From Sanderia malayensis (Eukaryota > Cnidaria > Scyphozoa > Semaeostomeae > Pelagiidae): DNA of 64,000 bases. This document shows positions 1-12,900 of the stretch, one piece after another. The stretch covers positions 3,624,392 through 3,688,391 of the forward strand of contig RQOL01000616.1 in the NCBI GenBank assembly GCA_013076295.1, in the 5' to 3' direction. The notes under the pieces were generated by a model, which saw only the letters and a list, made by a program, of their open reading frames with translations, was not told where the DNA came from and ran no database searches. Position numbers and translations under genes: made by a program. Every line of letters starts with the position of its first letter. Within the stretch, counting starts at the first letter, position 1.

Positions 1-626
1 ATGAAAGTGTTCGACTTCTCTGAAATGTTGTTCTTTGGCAGGAAATGATCGAGAATGCTTCCAAGGGGTATTGTGCCATTGCAAGTATCGTTGCTTGGTT
101 GCAGAGTTAGCTTGCATTCGTCAGATGTCGTCAACTTCACTTTGCACTCTCCAATTTTGAATTCCACCCCGGTTTCTTTTGAATTCACAAGCACATTCAG
201 AGCTGGCAGGCTGGGGAAACCTCCTGAATAACAACAAGATTATATAATTCAGAGCTTCATCGAACATGCAAGCATACTTTTATCTATGAACATCCATTTT
301 AAATAACACATTGTTCGCAAAAAGAACAAAAACAATCTGTTTCAGACAACATCGGTTTGGACATCGTTATGCAAAATTAGTAATTATAAAAAATTCTACA
401 GCGTTAAACAGATCTGTTGAAATTCTCTTTGAACTCCCTTCAAAGATAGATGATTAAACGTACCTCTTTTATCAGCAAAGTCCTCAGCGTAAGGTTGCTG
501 GAGTTGATGATGAGTATGCCCATGATGATGATGATGATGATGATGTTCATGATGAAAAGTTCCTTCGATGTGGGACAAAAAGCCCAAGACGGCAGCTATC
601 AATATCAACACTGTCTTCAGAGCCAT
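1..626 (-). CDS. His-rich secreted protein, tandem paralogue B (partial, 5' end only)
   Basis: Two exons are visible: 464-626 (ATG at 624-626) and 1-223, which runs off the left edge. The donor is gtacgt at 463 and the acceptor is ttcag at 224-228; both junctions are phase 1. The N-terminus is a typical signal peptide (MALKTVLILIAAVLGF start) followed by a run rich in His (HHEHHHHHHHHGHTHH) and then the same sequence as copy A. Exon 2 aligns codon for codon with the start of copy A exon 2, with several replacements (for example PSNDTCNGT against PTTDTCNGK). The reading frame is kept, so B looks like a live gene rather than debris. Function unknown. Its upstream DNA (627 to about 1236) also matches that of copy A. 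Start chosen as the ATG that opens the signal peptide; an acceptor just upstream (tgtttacag side) suggests a separate 5' UTR exon. Confidence 0.75.
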
Positions 627-1383
627 ATCAGTGCAACTATTGCAACCTGTAAACAACAAAAGTACCTGTGAAGTGCACGAATGTACATAATTGTTATTTC
701 AGAAACGCTGGGATTTTGACAACTGAACTCCCTAAGATTTTGAAGTGTAATTATTAGGAAATAAACTCGAGAGGATAAACTATTCCTAGTGCAAAACACT
801 ATATCGTTATCATTGCATCAAAAGTAACAATCAGCCATTTTTTATTATAGAAAGCTGCACTGTTCAACAATGAATAATAAAGAGCTTCTTGCTCCAAAAA
901 AGAAACTAACGCCTTAAATAGAGAAAGAAAAAACATAATGTTTCGTCAAATTTGTCACAAAAGACACAAAAATAAGACAAAATGTGAAGCAACTTACCGA
1001 GACAAGAAATCTGATATATGTGTGGTGAGGACACTCATGTGGCAGAAGATTAGAAAGAAAGCTGGTAAGTTTACATCTTCAATGAATAAGATCACATGCT
1101 GAAGGCAAGTTATTTTTAACAAAATCATTGGTTGTTATATAATCATGTTTGGGATAACTTTCAATGACCACTTTATTTTTGCAGGAAAGTACATGAACAT
1201 GAAAAGAATAAATTTAAAGCTCAGTCATGCATTACTCAGCCATGTTGCATTCATAAATTTTCAATTACAGAACAGTCTAGTCACTGCTAAACTGCTTAAC
1301 TTTTAATGTGTATCTTAAAAAAATCATGTACTGGCACGTAGTGCCATTGCGTAGCCCAAATCAGAGAAAGCCATACCATTTCC
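627..1383. other. Intergenic: 5' flank of paralogue B and 3' flank of paralogue A
   Basis: No gene seen. The part up to about 1236 is a near copy of 8588 to about 9192, so it holds the duplicated upstream region. A conserved donor-like sequence (cttgtctcg/gtaagt on the minus strand, about 993-1010, and its copy near 8950) may end a non-coding 5' UTR exon. A minus-strand AATAAA at about 1171-1176 could serve gene A. Confidence 0.5.
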
Positions 1384-4300
1384 TCACTTCTTCACCATTG
1401 TCTGCCTGCACGAGGTAGCCAGGGAAGAAATGTCAGCAAGTTTAGAGAAAAGATCTTTGATCTTTGGTGCAGCTCCAGAAATTGATTGTTCATCGTTCAT
1501 CACTCTCTTAATATCCTAAAACAGTAGAACAGACTTTCATTGCATATTCCGTTCACATTAAAAGCAAACTGTTGTATATGAATGCTTTAGCATTTTAGCA
1601 CAACATATGTATAACATATGTATAATTAGCATATTTAGCATAATATATGCGTTGCATATGCATATTCATGAAACTAGTCTTTCAGTATTTCAAAAAGGCA
1701 CTTGCTAACGAATGTAAACATTCTTAAATTCAATGTGAAGCTTTGACGATCTTTCAGGACTCAAGCAGCTTCTTCAAAATTAGAAGTAAACATCATATAT
1801 AAATACCTTTGAAAATGATTGAAGCATCTGTGCATTTCTATCGCTGTCTACAGATGTTGGCATTTGCATTCTTTTGCTTGCATCGGCACCAGACCTGCCT
1901 AACTCATCTAGATATTTAGTAAATGGCAGGCCAGTTGTTTCTATGTAATTAGCATCAAGCTGTCGTTTCCAAAACTTCATTGCATCTTTGTCTTGCTTGT
2001 CGATTTGTGATCGTACAATCTTTCCCCAAGAACTGATTTCTTCATAAGAAAAAAAGACCTTTATCGCACGCAAATTTACAACTTTGCACCGAACTATTAA
2101 TGCTTGTGTTCGAGCATTAAAAACCTATTGCGTGTCTAACTCTTTTCATTTTACATTACCCAGTTAAAAAAGAAGTACCACAATTCCACAATGCTTTTTT
2201 CATTTTGGAAATTTCACGGAAAAATACCAGCTACCTACCAGCATTGTTTCTTAGAATATCGTAATTATTTTTAGCACTACCTGTATCATAACGCGGAAAA
2301 CGAGAGCTTGTTAGGCTCCATGGTTGGTCGCAAACTACTAATACGAAGATAAAATAGACTAATCTTTCATTTTATTCTTACTCAGAAATAAAATAGAAAA
2401 TGTACATACCATCTTTTGCTTTTCTTGCATAAAACAAGGCATCGTTGAGCTCATCTTTTCTACAGCCATAGTAAAAACCTAGCAAGGATCAATAAAAGAA
2501 TGAAGCTATACAAATATGTATTTGAATGTGACTTTACGCGATGGCGAATCGCAATTCAATTCACTTATAATGAAGAAAGTGAAAGTGAAGGGTGAATATT
2601 CGTCAGACTTACATTCAGATCTCAACCCAAAGGTTAATCTGTTTATCTTGTTGCGTTTTCTTGTAAGGAATTCGTTGAATTTTTGTTTTTGCTGTTCAGA
2701 CGTATTCACAAGGCCGCTCAGTCCAAACGTTATGTCTTTGTAGCCTTTAACAACACTTGACAACTTCACACAATGGTCTGAACTATCCAGCTCTGTTAGA
2801 AAAGAAAACATGCATGAAGTAAAACTCGAAAAACCCAAACAGAAATTTGCAAAAACATCGAGTAAGAAGTAAAAATAAAAGCATATTACTGTTGACTGAT
2901 TCTCTTTTCTTGAGCACAGAAGCATTTGATGCTGAATTAGAGGGATTTGAAATAATAGCCTTGGCCATAGCATCATCTTTTGTTGCTTTTTGTGAAGCTG
3001 TGTCTTTAGTGAAAGCACGCAACGTTGCCTCATCCAACAGTGTATATCTAGGCAGCTGTTCATACGCAAGTCTTCTATAATAATTCTCCTCTTCGCTCCA
3101 TACAACATCTCTTTTTGATGAGCTATCGTCGTCAGATTTGTCAAGTTCCTTAGCTTCGTCAGCAGTGGCCTCCACTTTGCGTTTTTCCTGCTCAATCAAC
3201 CCAAGCTTGGCTTTCACTTTAGATATCTGTCCCTTGATGGCCGATATACCCGGGTACAGCTTATTAGAAATGGCTTCAGCTATCGTTTTTGCAAAGCTCA
3301 AATGCAGACAGCCTCTTGTGTCAAACTCCACTCTCCTCGTCTTAAAGAACGTGGCATTGATGCTCAATCCAACGCAACCTTTGGATGCTTCTGTTAGTGC
3401 AGATTCAAAACACATGGAATGAATCTGAACAATGCTTTCTAAAGCAGTCGATGCTATTGCCTTGGCAGCATCGATTCCTGCTTTCATTTGGTCTGCTACA
3501 TCGCTCAATACCTCTTTAGCAGTGCTTAGCAGCTTTTTGGAACTATCGAAGAATGACTTTCCAAGATTAAACAATTTTTTTACTCCTTTCAGCAAAAAGA
3601 GGAGGACCTACAATGTAACAAAGGCATATAATAAAATATTCACGAAACAGCTTAGTTTCGCATCAAAATTCCCTTGCTTGGATAGCATGTGCATGTGCAA
3701 CGTCAACTTACATCCAGCGCAGCTTGCTTGGCTTTGGCCTTCAATTTTCCAATAAGCTTTTTGCCTTTGCATTCGGCTAAACACTCATAGTTGGGAACTT
3801 TGAACTTGCAGTCATTCCAAACTGTACAACCCACAAACTTCTCTCCAACTTGTAAACACTTAGGATCCCAATCTGGCCCACCGATACATTCTACGATAAA
3901 AGATCCAGACTTAGAAACCAAATTTCAAAGCAAATAACAAGTGAAATAATAAAAAACTAGAAATTTCACTCACCTGTAGAGCATTGCTCGATACATTTCT
4001 CATTAAGAAGTCTCTTGGCTTCCGATATCTTTTTTCCTTTTTTACGCAGCTTATCTTGAAAATCCTTCACTTCTTCATCCATCTTTGTGACACCTTCCTT
4101 AGATTTCAAGTAGAGATCTTCTATACCCAGAGCAGACTTATCAGCTTCTTTCATCGTTTCAGTCGCTGCCTTACCGGCTGTCTCTAGAGCTTCTTTCACG
4201 TCATTCTTAACGATCTCAGGCCCAGTTGCGATACAAGCATTGACCTAACAAGACAAAACATAATCAAAAGAATTGTTAGGTACTAAATTTACTTGCCAGC

Positions 4301-7300
4301 CAGCTACCATGAGAAATTATCAATTTAATTACCTCAAAACTCGCTGTCTTTATATCGGCATATGTGCTTGTAATGGTGACGTCTGCTCTGACAAGGTCAA
4401 ACAGATTCCCAGAGATTGAAAATTCATATCCATCGTCCGAAATGTCAATGTTAGCTCCAACAGATATTCCAAGAACTGTCACAAAGGCTTTGATTTTGAT
4501 CTTAACACCAGCAGCAGAGATCTGGCCAAGAAACATGGGTCCTTTTTCTGGCTCGTTCTTCGACCTCTGCAATGCTATCAAACCACCGGCAATCTTAATG
4601 GGCGACAACTCAACCTGCAACTTAAACTTTGGCTTCGGTGCGTACGCAATTGCACAGTCCAAGTACAAATCGTAACCGAGAATTCGAATCTTTCCTTGAA
4701 GTCTGAAGCCATTTTCAATCTTTGTCTTGAGCACATTCAGTTCTTTACCTGCAACGGTCAAGTCAAAGTCAAATAAAGAATTTTAAAAAAGTTAATGAAC
4801 TTTGATCTGCTTATAAGAAGTGAAGTTCAAGCAACAGTTAAGTTAAGCAAAAATATAAGTATGCAGGGGCCAGCGTAAGATAGGAAGGATGTCAATTAAA
4901 GAGGATAAATCACATATCACAAATGCACATATTACCTCCATGTGATCTCAAGATAAAACGGCAAGTAATGTAGTGCATAAAATACCTCCAGGAGAAGCAG
5001 TAAAAGATACCATAACTGCTTCGGGGAAACCAGATTCCATTAATACTTTGGGCAATTTGATATTCAAATCGAATGCTTTTGAGATTGCATCAAGTGTAAA
5101 CTTGTTTATTTTTGCGTAGAAATAAGTATCTTGCGGTTTAATTGGATCGATTCCCATTGCTGCTTGTGCTACAATTTGATTTCCTGCTTCTACCTGTCCT
5201 TTTCTTGACAATTGAGATCCCGGTGCTGGCGGTGGTAATGATTTTGAGACACCAAGTCTCAGTTCCCCTTCCAAATCTGTTGCGACGCGTCAAAGATATT
5301 GCATCAGATAACTACAAGATATCCCCTAAAAGCATCCACCATTGCTCCACACCACATAAACAGAAAGTCATTAAGCAAATGCGTCATTACGAAGACTACT
5401 TACTTAGTGCTGGCATTGGATTACCAGGCATTATACCGATACTGATTGCAAGGTTACCAAATGAGAGGTATTTTATACCGAAAGCATTTTCGTAAATACC
5501 GATCATTTTCGCAGATAACTCAAGGGAGCCTGCACCTCCAATTCCAATTGTCCCTGAAAGGTAAAAAAGGTAACTACAATGATTTGCCTTAATGTGTATA
5601 AAGTTCAACGTTCAATTTCTATGGCTCTCATGTTCGGAGCAAGGTGTCTTCACTTCTCCTAGTTAGATACAGATAATGGGGGGAAAATTGAGTGGACCAA
5701 TTCCCAACGCTGGATCGTTCGAGTCAACCAAGATCAGCTGGATATAAAACAAAGTTTCACATGTAGTTATGTTATAGAATCTTTTTCTAGAAATGTTTAT
5801 CAAAAACCAAACCTTGAAACTCCAGTTTTGGATTGATCACGTTTAACTTAATCTCGAAATAAATCTTTGTTTCTGATCCAACTTTAATAACAAGAGACAC
5901 GGCCGGGATGACAGCATTCTCTCCAATCTTCCAATTTCCATTGTAGCTCGCACGAAGTTGGAACCCAGCAGGAGTGACTTCTCCTTCAATAACAAAGGCT
6001 CGTTCTGTCTTTTCATTCTTGGTCACATTTTTACTGATCTCGCAAATCTGATCACCTTTACAATCTTTTGGTATCTTGAATTCCCCTCTAAACAACACCC
6101 CTGCAAACCAAACAATGTTAGATCAATGAAGGATAGACTCACAAAAGTCAATGCTACAAGCCAATCTTTTGGTAGATTACCTTTTTTAATAGGGACATCC
6201 TTTAGGCCAGGGTTGGAAAATTTGAGGTCCTTTTTATCTGGTGCGGCATCTGTTGAACTCATTACAATGGCTAAAAAAGTGGTATTAATTCATTTGAAAG
6301 TAATACACGTCTTGCAGCCCAAATATCAATTATTCTAAGCAAAGCTGTCCTGCGTGGCCTTACCAACTTTTAACTCGGCAAGCCAAGTAATTCCAGCCAA
6401 TTTTTTCTTGAAAAGCTTGTCGACGATTTCATCCAAACGAATCTTATTGATGACAATACCAAGTGCCATAACTGAAGTCCCTTTATCAATATACGTTATG
6501 CCATCTACTTCAATGCCATCCCAATCAAATAGGATAGCAGTACCAGCAACACTGAAAACAAATCAAAGAATATGTGATACGTTGAAAAGCAGAAACATGG
6601 GTGTAAACATCAGAGACAAATAAATTCTGGCATTAACACTCACTTTAGATAGAAAGTATCACCAAATTTCGCCTTAATCTTAACATCTTTCACTCCAAAG
6701 TTCAAAAACTCTATTTTCTTCAATGTCTCCTCACTGATGAATTTGGTACCCAATGCTTTCATAAGTTGTCCTGTGCTTATCATGCTGATGGATCCTTCGA
6801 ACTCATATTTATTTTCTCCTTTCTTTGACAACTTGGTCTTAAGAGTAACTTCTTCAAATAATGTTTGAATCGAGGAAAAAGAGAACTCCCATGGACTGTT
6901 TTCATCTTTGTGAGTGACCATTAATGAAACGTTGTACAACGACAGAATGCTTCCAAGTTTCAGAGGCCCAGGAGCAAAAACATCGATTGTGAACGCCATC
7001 GTCTTGTAATCAAAAGAGAAGTCTTTCACTGTAACCATAGGAGGACCATCGGAGTTCAACCACTTCGGAAGGAATTCCTTCAATTTAGGGGCAAAAGCTT
7101 TTAGCATTTTCAACAAATCAGTTTTCCACGTATCAGGAAACTTGAACTGCAACCCATTTGCGTCAATAATTACTTTCAGGAACAGGGTAGCTGGTAGGTC
7201 ATCTGTTTTTAAATCAGGAGCCATCTGTTTGAAAACTTCCTTGACTGGAATATCCATCTTCAATTTTGTGCCTTTTGATATGGTCTTGTCGCCACTCGCA

Positions 7301-8587
7301 AACTGGCTGACTGCTTTTGCTAGTTCTTCATTTTTGATTGCAACGAAATCTTTATTCGAAATCTCCAAAGCGAAATTCAATGTTATATCTTTCAGCAGAG
7401 GAATCTTCATAAGGTCTTTTCCAGTAAGACTCGTCAGTAATTTAGCTGGTGAAAATAAGTTGATTTTGACAAGCAGCGCAAGTTTGACATCATCATCCTC
7501 AGGCTTCTGCACGACAGCAAAAAAATTACCACCTTTGTAGGTATCACCTTGAGGCTCTCCAGACAATACCACTTCGTAGAAGCCTTTCGGATCATAGACA
7601 CCAGAAACGGTTGGGTTCTTTATGCTTAGTGCAGTCACTTTCTCAACGACTGCTGTATCTGACTTCGGTGGTGCAACTGGCTTCTTTGAAAAAATTTTCA
7701 AAAAATCTGGAATGGTGAGTTTGTCGATTTTAAAAGAAAACTTGATGTCTGTTTCTTGCACTTTCTTTTTTAATGAAACAGTAATATTCTGACCGGCAAT
7801 CGTAAGCGTGCCAGCAATGTCGAGGTTTAGTAGTTCCCAGTCCACAGCCCCGGTTTTATAATTGATCATCAGGTCCAATGCAACACCTTCAAGAGAGAGC
7901 TTGTCAGGAATCAAGTCCAGTTTTTCGCGGGCTTCTGTCTTCAGCGTAAGTGTTGACTTACACTTGTCGACTTCGACAAGTTTAAGATCAAATTTATCTG
8001 GCAAAATGAAAGTGTTCGACTTCTCTGAAATGTTGTTCTTTGGCAGGAAATGATCGAGAATGCTCCCAAGAGGTATTTTGCCATTGCAAGTATCTGTAGT
8101 TGGTTGCAGAGTTAGCTTGCATTTGTCAGATATCGTCAGCTTCATTTTGCACTCTCCAATTTTGAATTCCACCCCGGTTTCTTTTGAATTCACAAGCACA
8201 TTCAGAGCTGGCAGGCTGGGGACACCTCCTGAAAAACAAAAAGATTTTGTCAATCAGAGCTTCATCGAACATACAAGCATATGTACATCCATTTTAAATA
8301 GCACATTGTTCGCAAAAAGAACAAAAACAATCTGTTTCAGACAACATCGGTTTGGACATCGTTATGCCACATTAGTAATTATAAAGAATTCTACAGCGCT
8401 GAACAGACCTATTGAAATATCCTTCGAACTCCCTTCCAAGATGATTAAACATACCTCTTTTATCAGCGAGGTCCTCAGCGTAAGGTTGCTGATGATGATG
8501 ATGATGTTCATGATGAAAATTTCCTTCGATGTGGGACAAAAAGCCCAAAACGGCAGCTATCAATATCAACACTGTGTTCAAAGCCAT
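1384..8587 (-). CDS. Large secreted protein with His-rich N-terminus, tandem paralogue A (16 exons, about 1676 aa)
   Basis: Exons in order: 8455-8587, 6644-8228, 6364-6551, 6181-6270, 5813-6100, 5404-5553, 4986-5276, 4333-4748, 3974-4244, 3712-3890, 2890-3607, 2613-2792, 2410-2478, 2281-2334, 1807 to about 2093, 1384-1515. Reading phase agrees at every junction; only the acceptor of exon 15 is ambiguous (about 2081 or 2093). The protein starts with a signal peptide (residues 1-22) and a His cluster (HHEHHHHH), then a long series of alternating hydrophobic and Lys-rich segments that look like beta-strand repeats. The middle (encoded by 2890-3607) is helical and Lys/Glu-rich, and the C-terminal third carries scattered Cys residues. 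No transmembrane segment is obvious after the signal peptide, so secretion is likely. I do not recognise a known domain. The His cluster suggests metal binding, but that is inference. Copy B lies immediately downstream in the same orientation. Confidence 0.8.
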
Positions 8588-9939
8588 AGCACGGCAACTA
8601 TCGCAACCTGCAAACAATAGAGGTACCTGTGAAGTGCACGAATGTACATAATTGTTATTTCAGAAACGCTGGGATTTTGACAACTGAACTCCCTAAGATT
8701 TTGAAGTGTAATTATTAGGAAATAAACTCGATAGGATAAACTATTCCTAGTGCAAAACACTATATCGTTATCATTGCATCAAAAGTAACAATCAGCCATC
8801 TTTCATTGTAGAAAGCTGCATTGTTCAATCATCAATAATAAAGAGCTTCTTGCTAAAAAAAACCAAAGCCTTAAATAGAGAAAGAGAAAACATGTTTTGT
8901 CCCATTTGTCACAAAAGGCACAAAAAATAAGACAAAATGTGAAGCAACTTACCGAGACAAAAGATCTGATGTATGTGTACTGAGGATACTCGTGTAGTAA
9001 AAGATTAGAAAGAAAGCTGGTAAGTTTACATCTTAAATGAATAAGATCACAAGCTGAGGGCAAGTTATTTATAAGCAAAGTCATTGGTTGTTATATAATC
9101 ATGTTTGGGATAATTTTCAATGACCACTATATTGTTGCAGGAAAGTACATGAACATGAAACGGATAAATATTGAAGCTCAGTCATGCATTACTGCACCCT
9201 TCGATGCAAGCAAGCATGGAAATTTTTGCTGGCATCGAAGTGTAAAGTAATGCGTGACTGGAATTCTTGGCTGAATTCTTGTTGAATGAGTTATTGTACT
9301 TTTCATTTCATCCAGGTTGTTTCTGAGCCTGGCAAAAGCAAAAAAACAATCACATGTTGATAGATATATCTAATTGAATATTTCTTCAAAAGAAACCAAT
9401 TTTACAAACTTAATTTAGGATATTACTGAGGGAAATGAAATTACAAAGCAGAGTAAAAATATTAGTACAATAAAACTGAGAACTTTTTCCAGTGGATTTA
9501 ATACGATCTACAAAACTTCTAAAAATGCTCACATTAAATAAGGCGCAAAATAGTAAATAGGTTTTAGTTAAAGCATTTCACGAAAAAATCATTACATTTT
9601 CAGGTGAATAAAATTCAAATACAGCAAATCTTCAGTGAAGAATAACAATATGTGGAATCTTAAAAAGATTTGCTCTAGATTTTAGCTGAATACGTTCACT
9701 TACCTGAAAAATTAAAGAATTTCATCTTACCTCTTGACAAATTAAATACTCAACTCCACCTGTGAATGCTCGATAAATTAAGAATTATAAATATGACAGT
9801 TACAGTGCACACAACATATAAGTTAATGGGTAAAAGTATATACAATAGTGTTAAACATGTCTTATTAAATGCATGCCATTTTTGTGATGCGAAGCGAACA
9901 GTGTTACGTCTCAGATCAACCACTCTGCATTCACTTAAA
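8588..9939. other. Upstream region of paralogue A and 3' flank of alpha2delta
   Basis: No coding sequence seen. 8588 to about 9192 is the duplicated upstream block shared with 627 to about 1236. It includes a 3' splice acceptor (ttgcag at about 8610 on the minus strand) just before the gene A start codon, which implies a 5' UTR intron. The part beyond about 9265 is AT-rich and probably holds the alpha2delta 3' UTR. Confidence 0.45.
9178..9261. repeat. Imperfect inverted repeat (foldback)
   Basis: The arm agtcatgcattactgcacccttcgatgc and the reverse complement of gcatcgaagtgtaaagtaatgcgtgact match over about 28 bp with a few differences, separated by roughly 25 bp. The left arm ends where the tandem duplication of the two His-rich genes stops matching (copy B continues differently after agtcatgcattact near 1239). 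It could be a small MITE or a product of the duplication. Confidence 0.6.
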
Positions 9940-12900
9940 TCATAGCCAAAAGGCAATGGCAATAGTAGATAGAAGGATTGATGCCAATGCAGGTTGAAGA
10001 CGAGAAGCAGAGCCACACGCAGTTGACTCTTCCTGCAGAATTCAAAATCAATAAAATCATCCATATTGATCAATTATATTCGAAGCAGATCTTGCAGAGA
10101 TAGGTTAATCATGATTCAAACAGAACAAGCCCACATCAAAGTCTTTAACAGAAGATAGCTACTGGTAAAGTATGCCAGGCACGCATGATACTTACCGAGT
10201 TGAATTTCTGGCAACCCTTGAGCAGTCTTCTATATCTGGGCATTGTATTGCAGACATTAACATCTGGAACTGAGAATAATTACACGTTTGTAGAAGCAAC
10301 ATCATGAAAAATACAATGAAAGACATTAATTTCTGAAAACACTGGGAATCGAAATCATGGTTGCTGATGTGGAGGTTGCTTACTTTTGATAGATATAGTC
10401 GATACTTTTGGCTCCTTGCACAATTTTCCACAATTTTTGTACATGAGCACCATAGCCAAATTGGTCTTTGGTAATTTACTGACCACGAATCTGTGGTCGC
10501 ATGATTTCGAACATGCAACAGAGCCTAAAAGGAAATTATTTTAATTCTAGAAATAGCATATAATTGTAGATGATGATCAGGTAAGCATGAGAATAAACAC
10601 AATTCATAAAAAGAAAACAATCTACCTAAATAACACTTATCATAGCATAGCATATCTACTAATCTAAATAATAACATGAGAAAAAAGTAACAGTGAAGAT
10701 AATAAGCATGCTTACCTGTCACTGGTAACTTTGTTTCTTGCATAACATAAAAATTCATTTGCTTGGTACAGCTGATATTAGTACTGGCATGGACTGCAAA
10801 ACAATTAATCAATAAACAATTACAGGATCTTAAATTCAATAAAGATTGTCGTCTTTGAAAAAAATACAACAATGTTACTGAAAAATATAATTTATCTATC
10901 TATTAGAGTATAGTATAGTATGAAGAGTATTAAAAATGAAAAAAACCCGGTTACCTTGACTTTGTGAACCAAATGACGAGAAGAGACTAAACTGAGTCAG
11001 AAGACTGAAAATGGAAAATCAAACTCGTTACAGTCAGGAAAGAGAGCGGTCTTTGTTTTAATAATTACCAACTGGTATATAAGAAGCGCCGAGGACTTAA
11101 AAGGCCTTGCCAGGTCTTGAAGATTTTGATTGTCACACGAGTAGCTTTGTATACTGCATCATTCAAGCAAAACGAAGTGGCTCATTGGCAAGTATTGCTT
11201 TGGGACTTGGTCAAAAGTAAATAATTCTTCACTTGTTACTTACGAAATCACTGTCTGTGTCCACCAAATCATGTACCCGGATATGGTGAGAAACGGCTGT
11301 AAAAAAAGCAAATTATACTTATATAAAGATTATTATATGTTAACAGCGCTTCATAAAAGATAAATTAACGAACACAAGATAGCCACGAAGCAAGCGTGAA
11401 AGGTGGGGAGGGATAGATAAAATAATTTGAACTCACCGACATAAGTCTTGTTGCGTCAGAAGTTGTTGAGCTTGGTTTGACGCATTCAGCTTGTGGGTCG
11501 TTAAATGAAAATCTAAGAAATAGAAAGTGCGACAATCTATACAATAAAGCAAATTGCTATAGCTTAGTCATGGTACTCTTCACATGAACGGTGAGCTCTT
11601 GGAGGCTACTGTTCGAAAAAAACACTGTACGAATACTATATATATTGGAAAGGTGGGCTAGAGAACTTCGGGCTTACAATCTGAGCAAAAATTTGTCACA
11701 AATTGCCTCTTGTTTCAATAGCAGAAAGAATGAATGGAGGGGTTGACAAAAAATATATATGAAAAAACATATTTACTTTTTTAGAATATTCGTACTGTTC
11801 AATGAAAGGTGCTTCACCAATTTCCCTTGAACAAAACCAAGAAATCTTCCCACCTGAAAAAAGATTCATCCGCAAAAAACTTGAAATGTCATTGATGACG
11901 CGGTGGAAGCAATGTAGAGATATTGGATATGTTCTGTTGAACAAATAATAAAGATCAATGGTAGAAAGTGAATGATTTTCATGGTGATTATTACCTCGTC
12001 ATCAACTCCATTGCTTGCAACAATGAATCCATTCTCATCAATTAGATAACAATCGACAGTCTACATCGCATAAAAAAGAGAAAGAGTGTCAGTAAAAAGA
12101 AGAGCAATGAATGCAGCTCGTTCGGATATCATTATGAAGTGACAGTGTGCAATTAAATGGGGGAAAATCCATCTGTATCATCGCGATTGCCATGCTTGTA
12201 AATGATGGAATTCAAAATAATAGCTTACATTATTGTCTGAGCATGAAGGAGTGGAAGGAGTGGAAGATGAACCCTGAAAATCAAACAAGCAAAAAATAAA
12301 AAAAATACAGTGAACAATTGACGAAATAAATGATCATCGAACAGAATAAAGCGCATGACAATACCTACACAGATAAATAAAACTTACCACAGTATTTTTG
12401 AGAAATATTTCCTTTATCTTCGAGCTTTTTACTTTCATTCCCAAGACTGCAAAGCAAAATTAATATCCATCCATGACAAATCGATAAAAATGCTTCGCCA
12501 GTAATGAAGGAATTCTAAAGAAACCTTGCTCTCCATCGTTGATACGATAGTTGCACGTGTTAACAAAGCAAAAAATACCTGCAAAGAAGAGGCATCTTAC
12601 CACTTGCAAATACTTTACTTTGCGCTTGGACTGGAACACTAACTGTGATGAAAGTTTCACTCTTGTTCACAGACTTCTTAGCACTTGTGAATGGTGTTGT
12701 ATCTGTCAAAACAAAGCTAACAATAACAATAATACAATACAAAAGCTAACGTAACTTTGCTAACAATCAACGATCTTCAGTAGACACGTGATCAGCAAAG
12801 CCAATCAAGTAGTAGCATGAACAGGTTGGTATGGTAATCAATTCAACTTCAATTAACTCACCAGTGGTTTTAATTGGCACTGAGAAAACAACAGATTGAT

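Noticed and set aside
450..671. Plus-strand ORF with a poly-Met run
   Set aside because: It is the antisense of the CAT-repeat (His) exon of paralogue B; ATG repeats are a by-product.
7142..7540. 132-aa plus-strand ORF within paralogue A
   Set aside because: Antisense of the long second exon, no independent features.
10955..11010. Exon 36 of alpha2delta starting after the acceptor cattttcag
   Set aside because: That start gives an in-frame TAG after five codons; the acceptor gactcag at 10992 keeps phase with both neighbours.
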